This document shows positions 1 through 9,767 of a stretch of 64,000 nt of DNA, in pieces. The position numbers and the translations under genes are program-made. Position 1 is the first letter of the stretch; every line of letters begins with the position of its first letter. The stretch spans positions 1 through 64,000 of the forward strand of contig CADANC010000002.1 of NCBI GenBank assembly GCA_902789225.1, given 5' to 3'. Source of the stretch: an uncultured Erysipelotrichaceae bacterium (GTDB lineage Bacteria; Bacillota_I; Bacilli_A; RF39; UBA660). The notes under the pieces were generated by a model, which had not been told where the DNA came from, made no database searches, and saw only the letters and a program-made list of their open reading frames with translations.

Positions 1-1
1 T

Positions 2-27
2 CAAATCATCTCCTTATTAAAATTATA
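2..27 (-). promoter_or_regulatory. Promoter and RBS of a gene leaving the left edge
   Basis: On the minus strand an extended -10 box (TGC-TATAAT, 22-27) is followed by AAGGAG (10-15). The ATG at 7-9 is followed two codons later by TGA, so the likely start is the TTG at 2-4 or a codon beyond the edge. The gene itself is not visible. Confidence 0.5.
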
Positions 28-34
28 GCAAAGA

Positions 35-66
35 AAAAGTAAACAGTGTTTTTTCTGTCTACTTTT
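35..66 (-). terminator. Terminator after the Asp-box protein gene
   Basis: An imperfect inverted repeat (arms 35-46 and 55-66, one A-C mismatch) with a T-rich loop lies just past the stop of the 98-670 gene. The T-run is short, so strength is uncertain. Confidence 0.4.
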
Positions 67-97
67 ATCTTACAACACCACTTAATTGTTAGTGTTT

Positions 98-670
98 TTA
101 CTTTTCAAGATTCCAAGTTACTCCATCATCTTTTGAAATGAAGTAAAGATCTTTATCTTCATATCCTGAATTATCTTGTTTTACTTGATATATTGAACAG
201 TGTAGTTTTAAATCATTATCTTCGTAATATGGAACATCTTCTATAGTTAATATTTCTATATTTGGATTATCATAGTTTATTTCAGATAATATAAATGTTT
301 TTCCTCCATCTTTTGTAACATACATTCCATGATATTTATTATTATCTTTTGTATTATTAGGTTTTTTTATTGCAAAACCTAATTTTTCATTTAAAAAGAT
401 AAATTTAGGTTCCATACTTACAGTTATTCCTTCTTTTGAAACATCTTCAAAATCTTTTCCATTGTTTGTACTTTTTTGAACTCCTACTAATTGGTTTTGT
501 CCTGATACATAGTCATATCTTTCAAATCTTAAAATAGTATTATCAAATTTAATTGAATATAGAGTGCTTTCATCTTCTATATTAGTTTTATTATTAGTAA
601 TTAATATAACTATACCTACTATGATAACTACTAGAATAATAATTATTCCTATTATATTTCTTTTCTTCAT
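98..670 (-). CDS. Membrane-anchored extracellular protein with Asp-box motifs
   Basis: The 190-residue protein starts with two lysines, an arginine and one hydrophobic helix (about residues 6-25), so it is probably a type II anchored protein with the rest outside the cell. Three spaced segments resemble BNR/Asp-box turns of sialidase-like beta-propellers: NNGKDF, TKDGGKTF and SKDDGVTW, the last being a near-perfect S-x-D-x-G-x-T-W. The length is too short for a full propeller, so it may be a partial blade domain or a stand-alone module. No catalytic residues are recognisable. It lies downstream of the cardiolipin synthase gene on the same strand and may be co-transcribed. The AAAGGA site before the ATG supports the start. 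Function is unknown. Confidence 0.7.
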   Translation of the reverse strand: MKKRNIIGIIIILVVIIVGIVILITNNKTNIEDESTLYSIKFDNTILRFERYDYVSGQNQLVGVQKSTNNGKDFEDVSKEGITVSMEPKFIFLNEKLGFAIKKPNNTKDNNKYHGMYVTKDGGKTFILSEINYDNPNIEILTIEDVPYYEDNDLKLHCSIYQVKQDNSGYEDKDLYFISKDDGVTWNLEK

Positions 671-697
671 ATATTTTTTTCCTTTTGTTTTATTATT

Positions 698-2191
698 TTA
701 CATTAATGGAGCAAATAACCTTAATAATGCTTGGAATATTGATTTAAATAGATTAGGTCTTGCTTCTTTTTTTGTTATTTCATGGCTTTTTTCTATAGTT
801 TCTTTCATATCTTTTTTAATATCTTTTATACAATTAACATTTTCCATATACATACCACATTCAAAATGTAGATATAAACTTCTATAATCTAGATTAATAG
901 TTCCTACTGTTGATATTTTATCATCTGCTACAAATACTTTTCCATGTATAAAACCTGGTGTATATCTATAAACTTTTACTCCATGACTTACTAATGGTTC
1001 AACATAACTTTCTGTTAACATATAAACTAATTTCTTATCAGGTATTCCTGGAATTATTATTCTAACATCTACTCCTCTTTTAGCTGCTAAAACTAATGAA
1101 TTAATCATATCAGTATCTGTTATTAAATATGGAGTACATATATATACATAGTTATTTGCTTGATTAATTATATTTAAATATATATTTTGACCTAATAATT
1201 CATCATCTAATGGTGATTCTCCGTATGGAGCAATATATCCTTTATTTGTTTTATTCTTTGTAAATTTATATTTATATTTATTAAAATCTTCATCTACTTT
1301 TTCAAATGAATTCCACATTGTTAGAAACATTACTGTATAATTCCATACAGCATCTCCTGATATTTTTATTCCATTATCTTTCCAATGTCCAAATCTAGAA
1401 TCTTCATTTATATATTCATCTGCTATATTAATTCCTCCTGAAAAAGCTACTTTTCCATCAATAACTAATATTTTTCTATGATCTCTATTATTCATTATTA
1501 TTCCTGATAATGGACTTAATCTATTAAAAACTATACACTTAATTCCATATTTTTTTAATTCTTCAGGATATTTTTTATTTAGAGAACCTACACATCCTAA
1601 ATCATCATACATTACTCTTACTTCTATTCCTGATTTAGCTTTTTCTTTTAAAATATCTAATATTTTATTCCACATTTTTCCTGGTTTAACAATAAAATAT
1701 TCGAAGAAAATAAACTTTTCTGCTTTTTTTAATTCTTTTAGCATTTCTTCAAAAGCTAATTCTCCTAATGGATAATAATCTACATCATTATTTGTAGTTA
1801 TAGGATAATTTGAATAATCAGTAATATATCTCATTGAACTATTATAATTAATTTCTTTTCTTATATCTTTATCTTGTATTAAATATTTCTTATTATCTAA
1901 TTCAGATTTTACTATACTTTTTAATAATTTACTCTTTTTCTTGTTATATCCTATTATTAAAAATAATAATGATCCTACTAATGGAAATAATAATATAATT
2001 ATTATCCATGGAAGAGTATATGAATAACTTCTACTATATTTAATTAAACATAGTGTTAGTAAGAATCCTAATACTTGAAATAAAATACTTATAATTAAAA
2101 AATGTTCTGCTAAATATAGATAAAAGAATAAAAATAATAATATTTGTAATAGTAAACCTATAATTACTATTATTCCTCTTCTTATAGCCAT
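698..2191 (-). CDS. cls: Cardiolipin synthase, phospholipase D family
   Basis: This membrane enzyme joins two phosphatidylglycerol molecules to make cardiolipin and glycerol. The 497-residue product has two N-terminal membrane helices (about 5-27 and 32-80, PLDc_N type) and two catalytic HKD motifs: HRKILVID beginning at His238 and HGKVFVAD beginning at His416, each followed by the usual G(G/T)xN stretch. Length matches the bacterial Cls family (about 480-510). The reading frame opens nine codons earlier at 2218, but the AGAGGTGAT site lies ideally before the ATG at 2191, so that start is chosen. It is divergent from the GT-C-like gene at 2275. Confidence 0.93.
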   Translation of the reverse strand: MAIRRGIIVIIGLLLQILLFLFFYLYLAEHFLIISILFQVLGFLLTLCLIKYSRSYSYTLPWIIIILLFPLVGSLLFLIIGYNKKKSKLLKSIVKSELDNKKYLIQDKDIRKEINYNSSMRYITDYSNYPITTNNDVDYYPLGELAFEEMLKELKKAEKFIFFEYFIVKPGKMWNKILDILKEKAKSGIEVRVMYDDLGCVGSLNKKYPEELKKYGIKCIVFNRLSPLSGIIMNNRDHRKILVIDGKVAFSGGINIADEYINEDSRFGHWKDNGIKISGDAVWNYTVMFLTMWNSFEKVDEDFNKYKYKFTKNKTNKGYIAPYGESPLDDELLGQNIYLNIINQANNYVYICTPYLITDTDMINSLVLAAKRGVDVRIIIPGIPDKKLVYMLTESYVEPLVSHGVKVYRYTPGFIHGKVFVADDKISTVGTINLDYRSLYLHFECGMYMENVNCIKDIKKDMKETIEKSHEITKKEARPNLFKSIFQALLRLFAPLM

Positions 2192-2274
2192 GGTATCACC
2201 TCTTCCATATTGTACCATATTTTGTTTTTTATCTACGTATTTTGTATTATAATATCATAGAGAGGAGAAATATA

Positions 2275-3918
2275 ATGAATTCATCAAAAAGAAAAACAAT
2301 TATTATTACTTTATTAAGTTTATTATATTCTTTATTTGTAGTGATAGGTAATTCATTCTTATTAAAGGATAGTTTTAAATATATAGAAAAACATATATTT
2401 TTAAATATTATTATGTTTATAGTTTTATTCATTGTATTTTATTTTATATTAAATAAATTATTTTATTTTTTAGATAAGAAAAAGACTATTAAATTAAATA
2501 TTAATAAAATTAAGAAGACTAAGTTTTATCATTTATTTGATAAAAAGACTTTTCTTTTTAGTTTAATATTTATTATTATTTGTTGGTTACCTTATATTAT
2601 ATCTTTTTATCCTGCTATATTATCGCCTGATCCTTCTTTTCAAATTAAACAATATTTTGGTATTCCTAATAAATATTCTACTTATAATATTATGTTAGAT
2701 CCTTCTATGACAATCACTAATCATCATCCAGTAATACACACATTATTATTAGGAAGTTGTGTAAAGATAGGTACAATTATAAATAATGTAAATTTAGGGT
2801 TATTTATATATAGTATTATTCAAATATTAGTACTTGCTTCTACGCTTAGTTATACAATTAAGTTTTTAAAAGATAATGGAATTAAAAATAATTATTTATT
2901 ATTAATGTTATTAGTATATAGTTTAGTTCCTGTATTTCCTTTTTATAGTATGAGTGCTGTTAAAGATGTTATATTTGGATCTTTAATAATACTTTATATT
3001 ATCTTTTTATATAGAATTATTAAGAGTGATGATTTAAAAATAAAAGATTATTTATTATTAGTTTTATTAACAATATTAATTATTTTATTTAGAAATAATG
3101 GAATACATGTACTTGTTTTATCTTTTCCTGCTTTATTATTTATGAAAAAGAAATTTAAATATAAATTTAAATTATTATGTATATTTTTAATTATTATAGG
3201 GTTTAATACTTCATATAATAAGATAATATTACCTCATTTTAATATTACTCCTGTTAGTAGTAGAGAAATGTTATCTATTCCTTTTCAACAAACTGCTAGA
3301 TATGTTAAAGAACATGGTGATGAAGTAACTGATAAAGAAAGAAAAGCAATTGATAGAGTCTTAGGATATGATACTTTAGCTAGTAGATATAAAAGTGGAA
3401 TTGCTGATCCTGTTAAAAATGGGTATAACAAATATACTACTAGTGAAGATTTAAAAGAATATTTTAAAGTATGGTTTGAAGGATTAAAGAAATATCCTAA
3501 AACATATATAGAAGCTACTATTAGTAATACTTATGGGTATTTTTATCCTTCTAAGACTAATTGGTATATATATTATAAATATAATAATACAATTACTCAT
3601 GATGGGTTTGATTATCATTATAATAGTTTGAAGATACCTAGATATATATTAGCTAGTTATGGAATTGCATTTCCTTATATTCCTGTTTTAAATATACTAG
3701 TTAATATTGCAATTAATGTATGGATATTATTATTTATGGGGGCTTATTATTTTTATAGAAAAAAATACAAAGAGATTATTTATTTATTGCCTTCATTTGT
3801 ATTAATACTTGTATGTTTTGCTTCTCCTGTTAATGCTTATTTTAGATATGCATTACCTTATGTATTTGCTTTAATGTTAAATCTTGGATTGTTTGTAAAA
3901 GAAGTATATGAAAAATAA
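2275..3918 (+). CDS. Polytopic membrane protein, GT-C/DUF6020-like
   Basis: The 547-residue protein has about twelve hydrophobic segments. After the third helix comes a conserved-looking external loop, YPAILSPDPSFQIKQ, then NHHPVIHTLL. This arrangement recalls the DUF6020 family of GT-C-type membrane glycosyltransferases, where acidic and histidine residues in the first loops bind lipid-linked sugar. A large soluble stretch (about 345-440) lies between late helices. A role in transferring sugars outside the membrane is inferred from this resemblance only. The ATG at 2275 follows AGAGGAGA; an upstream in-frame ATG at 2242 lacks a site. The SDR gene follows 38 bases later. Confidence 0.65.
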   Translation: MNSSKRKTIIITLLSLLYSLFVVIGNSFLLKDSFKYIEKHIFLNIIMFIVLFIVFYFILNKLFYFLDKKKTIKLNINKIKKTKFYHLFDKKTFLFSLIFIIICWLPYIISFYPAILSPDPSFQIKQYFGIPNKYSTYNIMLDPSMTITNHHPVIHTLLLGSCVKIGTIINNVNLGLFIYSIIQILVLASTLSYTIKFLKDNGIKNNYLLLMLLVYSLVPVFPFYSMSAVKDVIFGSLIILYIIFLYRIIKSDDLKIKDYLLLVLLTILIILFRNNGIHVLVLSFPALLFMKKKFKYKFKLLCIFLIIIGFNTSYNKIILPHFNITPVSSREMLSIPFQQTARYVKEHGDEVTDKERKAIDRVLGYDTLASRYKSGIADPVKNGYNKYTTSEDLKEYFKVWFEGLKKYPKTYIEATISNTYGYFYPSKTNWYIYYKYNNTITHDGFDYHYNSLKIPRYILASYGIAFPYIPVLNILVNIAINVWILLFMGAYYFYRKKYKEIIYLLPSFVLILVCFASPVNAYFRYALPYVFALMLNLGLFVKEVYEK

Positions 3919-3956
3919 TTCTATGTTATAATGAATTTATTGTTAGGAGGAAAATT

Positions 3957-4715
3957 ATGTTTAATTTAAAAGGAAGAGTTGCTGTTGTTACTGGAGCTTC
4001 ATCAGGACTTGGAAAACAAATATCTATGGCTCTAGCTAAGCAAGGGGCTGACTTAGTAATTTTAGCAAGGAGAATAGAAAGATTAGAAGAATTTAAGATA
4101 GAACTTGAAAAAGAAGGCGTTAAAGTTTTACCTGTTAAATGTGATGTTACAAGTACAGAAGATATTGATAATGCATGTAGTGCTGCAGTTAAAGAATTTG
4201 GTAAAGTTGATATCTTAGTTAACTGTGCTGGTTCATCTAAAGATAAAGGTGTTTTAGATATGGCTGATGATGAATGGGATTTCACTATTGCGACTGATGA
4301 AACATCTGTATTTAAGATGACTAGAGCATTTGGTAATGTTATGAAGAAAAATAATTATGGAAGAATTATAAATATTGCTTCTATGTATGGATTAGTTGGT
4401 AATACTGAAATACCTACTATTGCATATCATGCAAGTAAGGGAGCTGTTGTTAACTTTACTAGAGCTGTTGCTGCTGAACTTGCTACTTCAGGAATTACTT
4501 GTAATGCAATTTGTCCAGGATATTTCTATACTGAACTAACTACACAAGTACTAGACACTGATCAATTTCAAGAATTTGCTAAGACTCATGTACCTATGCA
4601 AAGATATGGAAAGGAAGGAGAATTATCTTCTGCAGTTATCTTTTTAGCAGCAGATGAGAGTTCTTATGTAAATGGTGTAATACTTCCTGTTGATGGTGGA
4701 TATACAGCTGTTTAA
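3957..4715 (+). CDS. Short-chain dehydrogenase/reductase (gluconate 5-dehydrogenase-like)
   Basis: An NAD(P)-dependent oxidoreductase of the classical SDR family. The 252-residue product shows the cofactor motif TGASSGLG (residues 12-19), NCAG near 89-92, and the catalytic Ser142, Tyr157 and Lys161 (YHASK). The C-terminal PVDGGYTAV ending and overall length match IdnO/gluconate 5-dehydrogenase and 3-oxoacyl-ACP reductase relatives. The substrate cannot be read from sequence. A GGAGG site precedes the ATG, and a strong terminator follows at 4729. Confidence 0.88.
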   Translation: MFNLKGRVAVVTGASSGLGKQISMALAKQGADLVILARRIERLEEFKIELEKEGVKVLPVKCDVTSTEDIDNACSAAVKEFGKVDILVNCAGSSKDKGVLDMADDEWDFTIATDETSVFKMTRAFGNVMKKNNYGRIINIASMYGLVGNTEIPTIAYHASKGAVVNFTRAVAAELATSGITCNAICPGYFYTELTTQVLDTDQFQEFAKTHVPMQRYGKEGELSSAVIFLAADESSYVNGVILPVDGGYTAV

Positions 4716-4728
4716 TTTTTAATTATTT

Positions 4729-4753
4729 AAGGGTATAAATATATACCCTTTTT
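4729..4753 (+). terminator. Rho-independent terminator after the SDR gene
   Basis: Nine-base-pair stem (4729-4737 with 4742-4750) with an AATA loop and T-run. Confidence 0.85.
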
Positions 4754-4793
4754 ATTTTTAGTGATATAATTTATTTATAATAGGAGGAGAATT

Positions 4794-6401
4794 ATGGAAG
4801 AAAAAAATGAGGTTATGACTGATACTACTAATGAAAATACGGAATTAGAACAAAAGCCTAAAAAAGGCAAAAGAGTTGTCTTTGTAATTATTTTAATCAT
4901 CTTAATAATTGCTTTAGTTGGAGTTTATTTCTACTTTAATAATAAGAAAGAGGATACTAAAGTTGATACTGATAAAAAAGATGTTTCAAAATATGTTTTA
5001 AAAGATAATTCACTACAAGATTTTGACTTAAGATTTTTACAACTAGAAAATAAGGAAGTAAATAAAATATATAGTCCTTTATCAATTAAATATACTTTAG
5101 GTATGTTAAATGAAGGTACTAAGGGAGAATCACATTCTCAAATATCTAATATTATTGGTGAATATAAAGCTAACAAATATATTAACAGCCAAAATATGAG
5201 TTTTGCTAATGCTATGTTTGTTAAAGAAGCTTATAAAGATCAAGTAAGGCCTGAATATATTGAAGCTATCCAAAATAAATATGGAGCTGAAGTTCAATAT
5301 GATCCATTTACTAGTGCTTCAAATGTTAATCAATGGATTAGTCAAAAAACACTAGGACTTATTAATAATATGCTTGATGATGAAACAGTTCAAAGCCTAG
5401 ATTATATGCTTGTTAATGCATTAGGTATTGATATGCAATGGGTTTATAATTTACAAGCTGAACCTAATGGTGGGGAAAATATTTATTATGATGTTGATTA
5501 TCAATATGAGAATTATTCTGATAATATAGTTCCTATTGATGGCGGTGGTTATCCTTCTCTAGGATTTAATGGTAGTACTAAGGAAAGTAAAGCTGTTCAA
5601 ATAGGTGCTTCATTCAATAGATATGATATTATTAAAGATCTTGGTGAAGATGGTATAAAGAAAAAAGTAGCTGAAGAGTTTAATAAATATAAAGCTAGTG
5701 AAGAATGCACTGGAGAATACAAAATGGATGATTGTGATATCAGTGTTGAAGAGATGCAACAGAAGTATCTTGAAGGTTTAAAACAAAATTATGGAAAAGA
5801 AGATATTTCTACTGATTTCTTATTAAATGATACTGAAAATGAAAAAGTATTTGCTAAAAACTTAAGAGAATATAATGGTACTACTCTACAATATGTTGCT
5901 ATTATGCCAAAGAATGAAAAATTAACAGATTATGTTGATAAAATGGATGCTAATAAAATTAGTGGGCTTATAACAGATTTAAAAGAATTAAAAGCTAATA
6001 ATTTTAAAGATGGTGTTGTTACACAAATCACTGGATTTATTCCATTATTTAATTTTGAATATGACTTAGATTTAATGAATGATTTAAAAGATATGGGAGT
6101 AAAAGACGTTTTTGATTCTAATAAAGCTGATTTATCAGGATTAAGTAAAGGTGATTCTGTAATAGTAGAAGCTAAACATAAAGCTAATATTGAATTTTCT
6201 AATATGGGTATCAAAGCTAGTGCTGTTACTATGATGGGCGGTGTTGGAGCTGCTGGAGCTGGATTCAATTATGAATTTGATGTACCTGTAGAAGTAATTG
6301 ATATAACATTTGATAAGCCTTATATGTTCTTAATTAGAGATGTTGCTACTGGAGAAGTTTGGTTTGTTGGTACAGTATATCAACCTATCGATAAAGAATA
6401 A
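4794..6401 (+). CDS. Membrane-anchored serpin-family protease inhibitor
   Basis: The 535-residue protein has a charged cytoplasmic head, one membrane helix (about 28-48) and an extracellular serpin fold (about 65-533). Serpin hallmarks are IYSPLSIKYTLGMLNEGTKG (about 92-111), matching helix B and the strand after it, and the C-terminal FDKPYMFLIRDVATGEVWFVG (from about 506), matching strands 4B/5B. The reactive-centre region lies about 472-505 and has a small-residue hinge (ASAVTMMGG, then GAAGAG) typical of inhibitory serpins, but it is longer than usual. A central insertion carries two cysteines. It probably traps host or competitor proteases at the cell surface; the target is unknown. GGAGG precedes the ATG and a terminator follows. 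Confidence 0.88.
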   Translation: MEEKNEVMTDTTNENTELEQKPKKGKRVVFVIILIILIIALVGVYFYFNNKKEDTKVDTDKKDVSKYVLKDNSLQDFDLRFLQLENKEVNKIYSPLSIKYTLGMLNEGTKGESHSQISNIIGEYKANKYINSQNMSFANAMFVKEAYKDQVRPEYIEAIQNKYGAEVQYDPFTSASNVNQWISQKTLGLINNMLDDETVQSLDYMLVNALGIDMQWVYNLQAEPNGGENIYYDVDYQYENYSDNIVPIDGGGYPSLGFNGSTKESKAVQIGASFNRYDIIKDLGEDGIKKKVAEEFNKYKASEECTGEYKMDDCDISVEEMQQKYLEGLKQNYGKEDISTDFLLNDTENEKVFAKNLREYNGTTLQYVAIMPKNEKLTDYVDKMDANKISGLITDLKELKANNFKDGVVTQITGFIPLFNFEYDLDLMNDLKDMGVKDVFDSNKADLSGLSKGDSVIVEAKHKANIEFSNMGIKASAVTMMGGVGAAGAGFNYEFDVPVEVIDITFDKPYMFLIRDVATGEVWFVGTVYQPIDKE

Positions 6402-6403
6402 TT

Positions 6404-6432
6404 AATAGGAGTTATTACTCCTATTTTTTTAT
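6404..6432 (+). terminator. Terminator after the serpin gene
   Basis: Nine-pair stem (6404-6412 with 6417-6425), TATT loop, T-run. Confidence 0.85.
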
Positions 6433-6487
6433 TTCTTTTAAATATTTTTTATTATATAATTTATATAGTAGAAAGTGGGATGAGTAT

Positions 6488-9073
6488 ATGGAATTATTGG
6501 TACTTGTTGCTATTGTAATTATTATTGTTTTAATTAATAAAAATAATAGTTTAAAAGATGAATTAGAACATAGAGGAAACTTTTGTCCTAAATGTGGCTT
6601 TGATTTAAGAACTAAAACTAATCATGATACTAATCATAGTAATAATGAAGTTTTAGATGAGAAGAAAGTAGTTCCTGCTTCACAGAATGTGGAAGCAAGG
6701 GTTAACACCCCTACTCCTGTTTCTGTTGAGAAGAAAAAGATTGATGATAAAGAAATTAAGAATAGTTTAATTCTTATTACAGGTGCAGTTCTAATTATTA
6801 TTGCTGCGATAGTATTCTTAACTTCTACTTGGGAATTTACTTTAGATATAGTTAAGACTATAATAATATTCTTGATGTTTGGTGTATTCTTAGCAGGTAG
6901 TCATATTGCTAAAAAATATTTAGGTTTGGAAAAGATATCTAAAGCATTTATATATATTGCATTTAGTTATTTACCTTTAGCATTATTTTCAATTTGCTTG
7001 TTTGGATTACTTGGTCATTATCTTTCATATGAAGGTCCAGGTAAATATGTTTATCTAGCAATTTCTTCGATTATTTTATCAATAGTATATTACTTATATA
7101 TGAAGAAAAATAATGATACTTTGATTGCTATATATAGTTTAGTATTCCAATTATTAAGTTGTACTTTTATAGGTTTATTTATTAAAGAAGATGTTCATTT
7201 AGTTTTATTAATACTTTCTTTATTTGTAATATTAATTAATTCATTACATTTTGATTATAGATTTAAAAGTAAAGAGTTTGATTTAAGATCAATTGTTGTA
7301 CTAACAATATTACTATTAGTTGGATTAGTAGTTTATGCATATAATTTATCATTCTTCTATTTATTAGCACTTATTGTTAATATATTTAACTTATATTATT
7401 TATTAGTTGATGAATTAAAAGAAGAAAAATATCAAAAGATGTTTGATTGTTTAGCTATTATTATGATTATATATGGATCTTTAATAGTTCCTAAGATATT
7501 TAATTTAGGAACAACTCCTTATATATATGAGGCTTGTTTATTAATTGGAGTTTTAATAACAATAGGTATAAATTATTTTAGAAATAGATTTAATATTATT
7601 AATTATTTAACTTTTGGTATTCCTGCTTTTATAATTTATTTTATTGCTATTGCAGGAGAATATTTTTATACATATCTTTTTATAATATTATTACTATTTA
7701 TTAGTATTATTTATTACTCATTTAAGAATAATAAATTCTTAAGTATAACTATTCCTATACTAGGTTTTATTACTATATTTAATATTCTTATTGAAATAAA
7801 TATTAATATTATATACTTTATTCCTTTCTTATTAATTTATCTTATTGTTAATATTGTTGAGATTAAGGATAAAGCACTTAAAGTTACTACTGATGTTACA
7901 AGTATTGTAGGTATATGTATTGGTTATTTTATAGCATTTGTAGAATTTGAGAATCCTACAACACTTATAATAACTGCTATTATAACATTAGCATTCTACT
8001 CTATTTATTCAATTAAGAATAAAACACTTGGAAAAGTATTTGCTTATATATTAATTAACTTCATGGTAGCTTGTTTATTTGATTATTTAAATTTAACATT
8101 TGATTATTCTCAATATATATTACCTGTTAGTTTATTAATAATGTTTATTTTAGAATGTTTTGATAAAAAAGGAATTAAATCTGGACAAGTATTAATAATA
8201 ATACAATCATTCTTTACATTTATAACATTAATTGGTTATGAAGATATTAATATGATTATTCCTTATATTATTTCATTATTAGTATTTATATTATTCTTAT
8301 ATAGAAATAAACTTAATTATACTTGGTTATATTTACCTGTAATAACAATTGATTTTAACTTTATAGCTAATTTTAATTCAGAAAATGTTATATATATAGT
8401 AATGCCTATCCTTATATTTGGAGCATTAACATATTATACTTATTATTCTAAGAGAATGGATATGGGTATTTTAACTTTAGTACATCTTGCTCTATTATCT
8501 TGTATTGGATTAGATGAGCATATTCCAGCTGTTATGTTTATTTTAATAGCAGGTATACTATTCTATCTATTTAGAAAAGATAAATTTAAATTCTTATTAT
8601 ATTTAAGTATATTTATTCTATATGGAATAATTATTATGGATTTAGGAATTGATAGTATTACTCTATTTGATTTAGGTAGTTTTATAGTATTCTATGTAAT
8701 ATGTAGTAGAGATATAATTGCTAAACATACTAATAGTTATAAAATATTTGAATATATTGTATTAATCATACTTAATTTTGCAGCTATTGGAAGTTTTATT
8801 GATGAAGCAGATGGTATGTTATTTGTAGGTTTATTATTAGTATTATGTATATTAGGATATGTTAAGAAATGGGGGCCTATATTTATAACATCTTTAATAT
8901 TTATATTAATTAATATGATTATTTTAACTAGAATGTTCTGGTTATCTATACCTTGGTGGGTATATCTATTATTAGTAGGATCTATATTAATAGGATTTGC
9001 TATAAGAAATGAAATGGTTGAAAAGAAAGATTCTAATAAAATAAAAGAATTTATGAAAGATTTAAATATGTAA
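6488..9073 (+). CDS. Large polytopic membrane protein with zinc ribbon
   Basis: The 861-residue protein begins with one short hydrophobic helix (about 1-17), then a half zinc-ribbon CPKCG (about 33-37) and a polar linker to about 95. Some 25 hydrophobic segments follow. The layout resembles DUF2157/SCO7613-type membrane proteins of Firmicutes, whose function is not established. There are no catalytic motifs to point to an enzyme or transporter. The end is rich in tryptophan (FWLSIPWWVY), followed by a lysine-rich cytoplasmic tail. It is a single-gene unit between two terminators. Confidence 0.75.
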   Translation: MELLVLVAIVIIIVLINKNNSLKDELEHRGNFCPKCGFDLRTKTNHDTNHSNNEVLDEKKVVPASQNVEARVNTPTPVSVEKKKIDDKEIKNSLILITGAVLIIIAAIVFLTSTWEFTLDIVKTIIIFLMFGVFLAGSHIAKKYLGLEKISKAFIYIAFSYLPLALFSICLFGLLGHYLSYEGPGKYVYLAISSIILSIVYYLYMKKNNDTLIAIYSLVFQLLSCTFIGLFIKEDVHLVLLILSLFVILINSLHFDYRFKSKEFDLRSIVVLTILLLVGLVVYAYNLSFFYLLALIVNIFNLYYLLVDELKEEKYQKMFDCLAIIMIIYGSLIVPKIFNLGTTPYIYEACLLIGVLITIGINYFRNRFNIINYLTFGIPAFIIYFIAIAGEYFYTYLFIILLLFISIIYYSFKNNKFLSITIPILGFITIFNILIEININIIYFIPFLLIYLIVNIVEIKDKALKVTTDVTSIVGICIGYFIAFVEFENPTTLIITAIITLAFYSIYSIKNKTLGKVFAYILINFMVACLFDYLNLTFDYSQYILPVSLLIMFILECFDKKGIKSGQVLIIIQSFFTFITLIGYEDINMIIPYIISLLVFILFLYRNKLNYTWLYLPVITIDFNFIANFNSENVIYIVMPILIFGALTYYTYYSKRMDMGILTLVHLALLSCIGLDEHIPAVMFILIAGILFYLFRKDKFKFLLYLSIFILYGIIIMDLGIDSITLFDLGSFIVFYVICSRDIIAKHTNSYKIFEYIVLIILNFAAIGSFIDEADGMLFVGLLLVLCILGYVKKWGPIFITSLIFILINMIILTRMFWLSIPWWVYLLLVGSILIGFAIRNEMVEKKDSNKIKEFMKDLNM

Positions 9074-9079
9074 AAAAAG

Positions 9080-9104
9080 AACTAGCAATGCTAGTTTTTT
9101 TTAT
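9080..9104. terminator. Shared terminator between convergent genes
   Basis: Seven-pair stem (9080-9086 with 9090-9096) flanked by A-run and T-run, placed between the 6488-9073 gene and the convergent TetR gene, so it can work in both directions. Confidence 0.8.
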
Positions 9105-9649
9105 AAATATTTTTTTATTCCTTCTAGGCAAATACTTTCAACAGATTTAGCTAATACACTAATTTCTGTATCAAAATCATTTTTTACCCAGTTATTAATT
9201 ATTCCTAAAGCACCATTAAATACAAATATAGCACTACGTTCTATTTCTTCTGTATCATTATTCTTTTTATACCATTTCTCTGTTACTCTTAAATAAGCTG
9301 ATTCCATTACATCATTTAAGAAATATAGATTTCTATTAGTATTGAATAATATTTTTACTAGTTTTTTGTTTTTATATAGTACTTCTAATACATCTTTAGT
9401 AAATGAATATATTGAGTAATTAGTAACATCTGTTATTAGGGGTGAAGATTTTAATTCATTAGTAAATTCATCTTCTACTTTAGATAGTAAATCATATATA
9501 TCAATATAGTATCTATAGAAAGTTGCTCTATTAATGTCTGCTTCTTTACATATTTCTGTTACTGTAATATCAGTTATGTCTTTATTTTCTAATAAATTAA
9601 GAAATGTATCTTTAATAACCTGCTTTGTATATTTAGTTCTTCTATCCAT
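9101..9649 (-). CDS. TetR/AcrR-family transcriptional regulator
   Basis: The 182-residue protein has a canonical N-terminal TetR helix-turn-helix: TKQVIKDTFLNLLENK, then ITVTEICKEADINRATFYRYY (about residues 27-47), followed by a ligand-binding helical domain. The C-terminal half looks like the TetR_C_8/DhaS-like type. It is divergent from the acyl-CoA ligase at 9795, and the 145-base gap holds three copies of a TGTTTAATAA element. The simplest reading is that it represses the ligase and itself, with an acyl compound as effector; this is inferred from context. Confidence 0.88.
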   Translation of the reverse strand: MDRRTKYTKQVIKDTFLNLLENKDITDITVTEICKEADINRATFYRYYIDIYDLLSKVEDEFTNELKSSPLITDVTNYSIYSFTKDVLEVLYKNKKLVKILFNTNRNLYFLNDVMESAYLRVTEKWYKKNNDTEEIERSAIFVFNGALGIINNWVKNDFDTEISVLAKSVESICLEGIKKYL

Positions 9650-9658
9650 ATTTCTCCT

Positions 9659-9692
9659 TTATTAAACAAATCTATAGTTAAGTGTTTAATAA
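9659..9692. promoter_or_regulatory. Candidate TetR operator: inverted repeat
   Basis: TTATTAAACA (9659-9668) and its exact complement TGTTTAATAA (9683-9692) are separated by 14 bases, just upstream of the TetR start. The downstream arm sits in a 14-base element, AAGTGTTTAATAAG (9680-9693), that is repeated exactly at 9768-9781 beside the ligase RBS. Confidence 0.6.
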
Positions 9693-9767
9693 GTAACAAC
9701 TATCAATTAAATTGATGATTGATACTAATATAAGTGAATTATATAATAAAATTACGAGTTTTTCAAC

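Noticed and set aside
3926..4285. Antisense frames over the SDR, serpin, essC, murD and rpsI genes
   Set aside because: They lie opposite genes with clear family motifs, lack ribosome-binding sites and have no recognisable domains.
9702..9714. TCAATTAAATTGA palindrome between the TetR and ligase genes as a separate operator
   Set aside because: Short AT-only palindromes are expected by chance at this base composition, and it is not repeated nearby.
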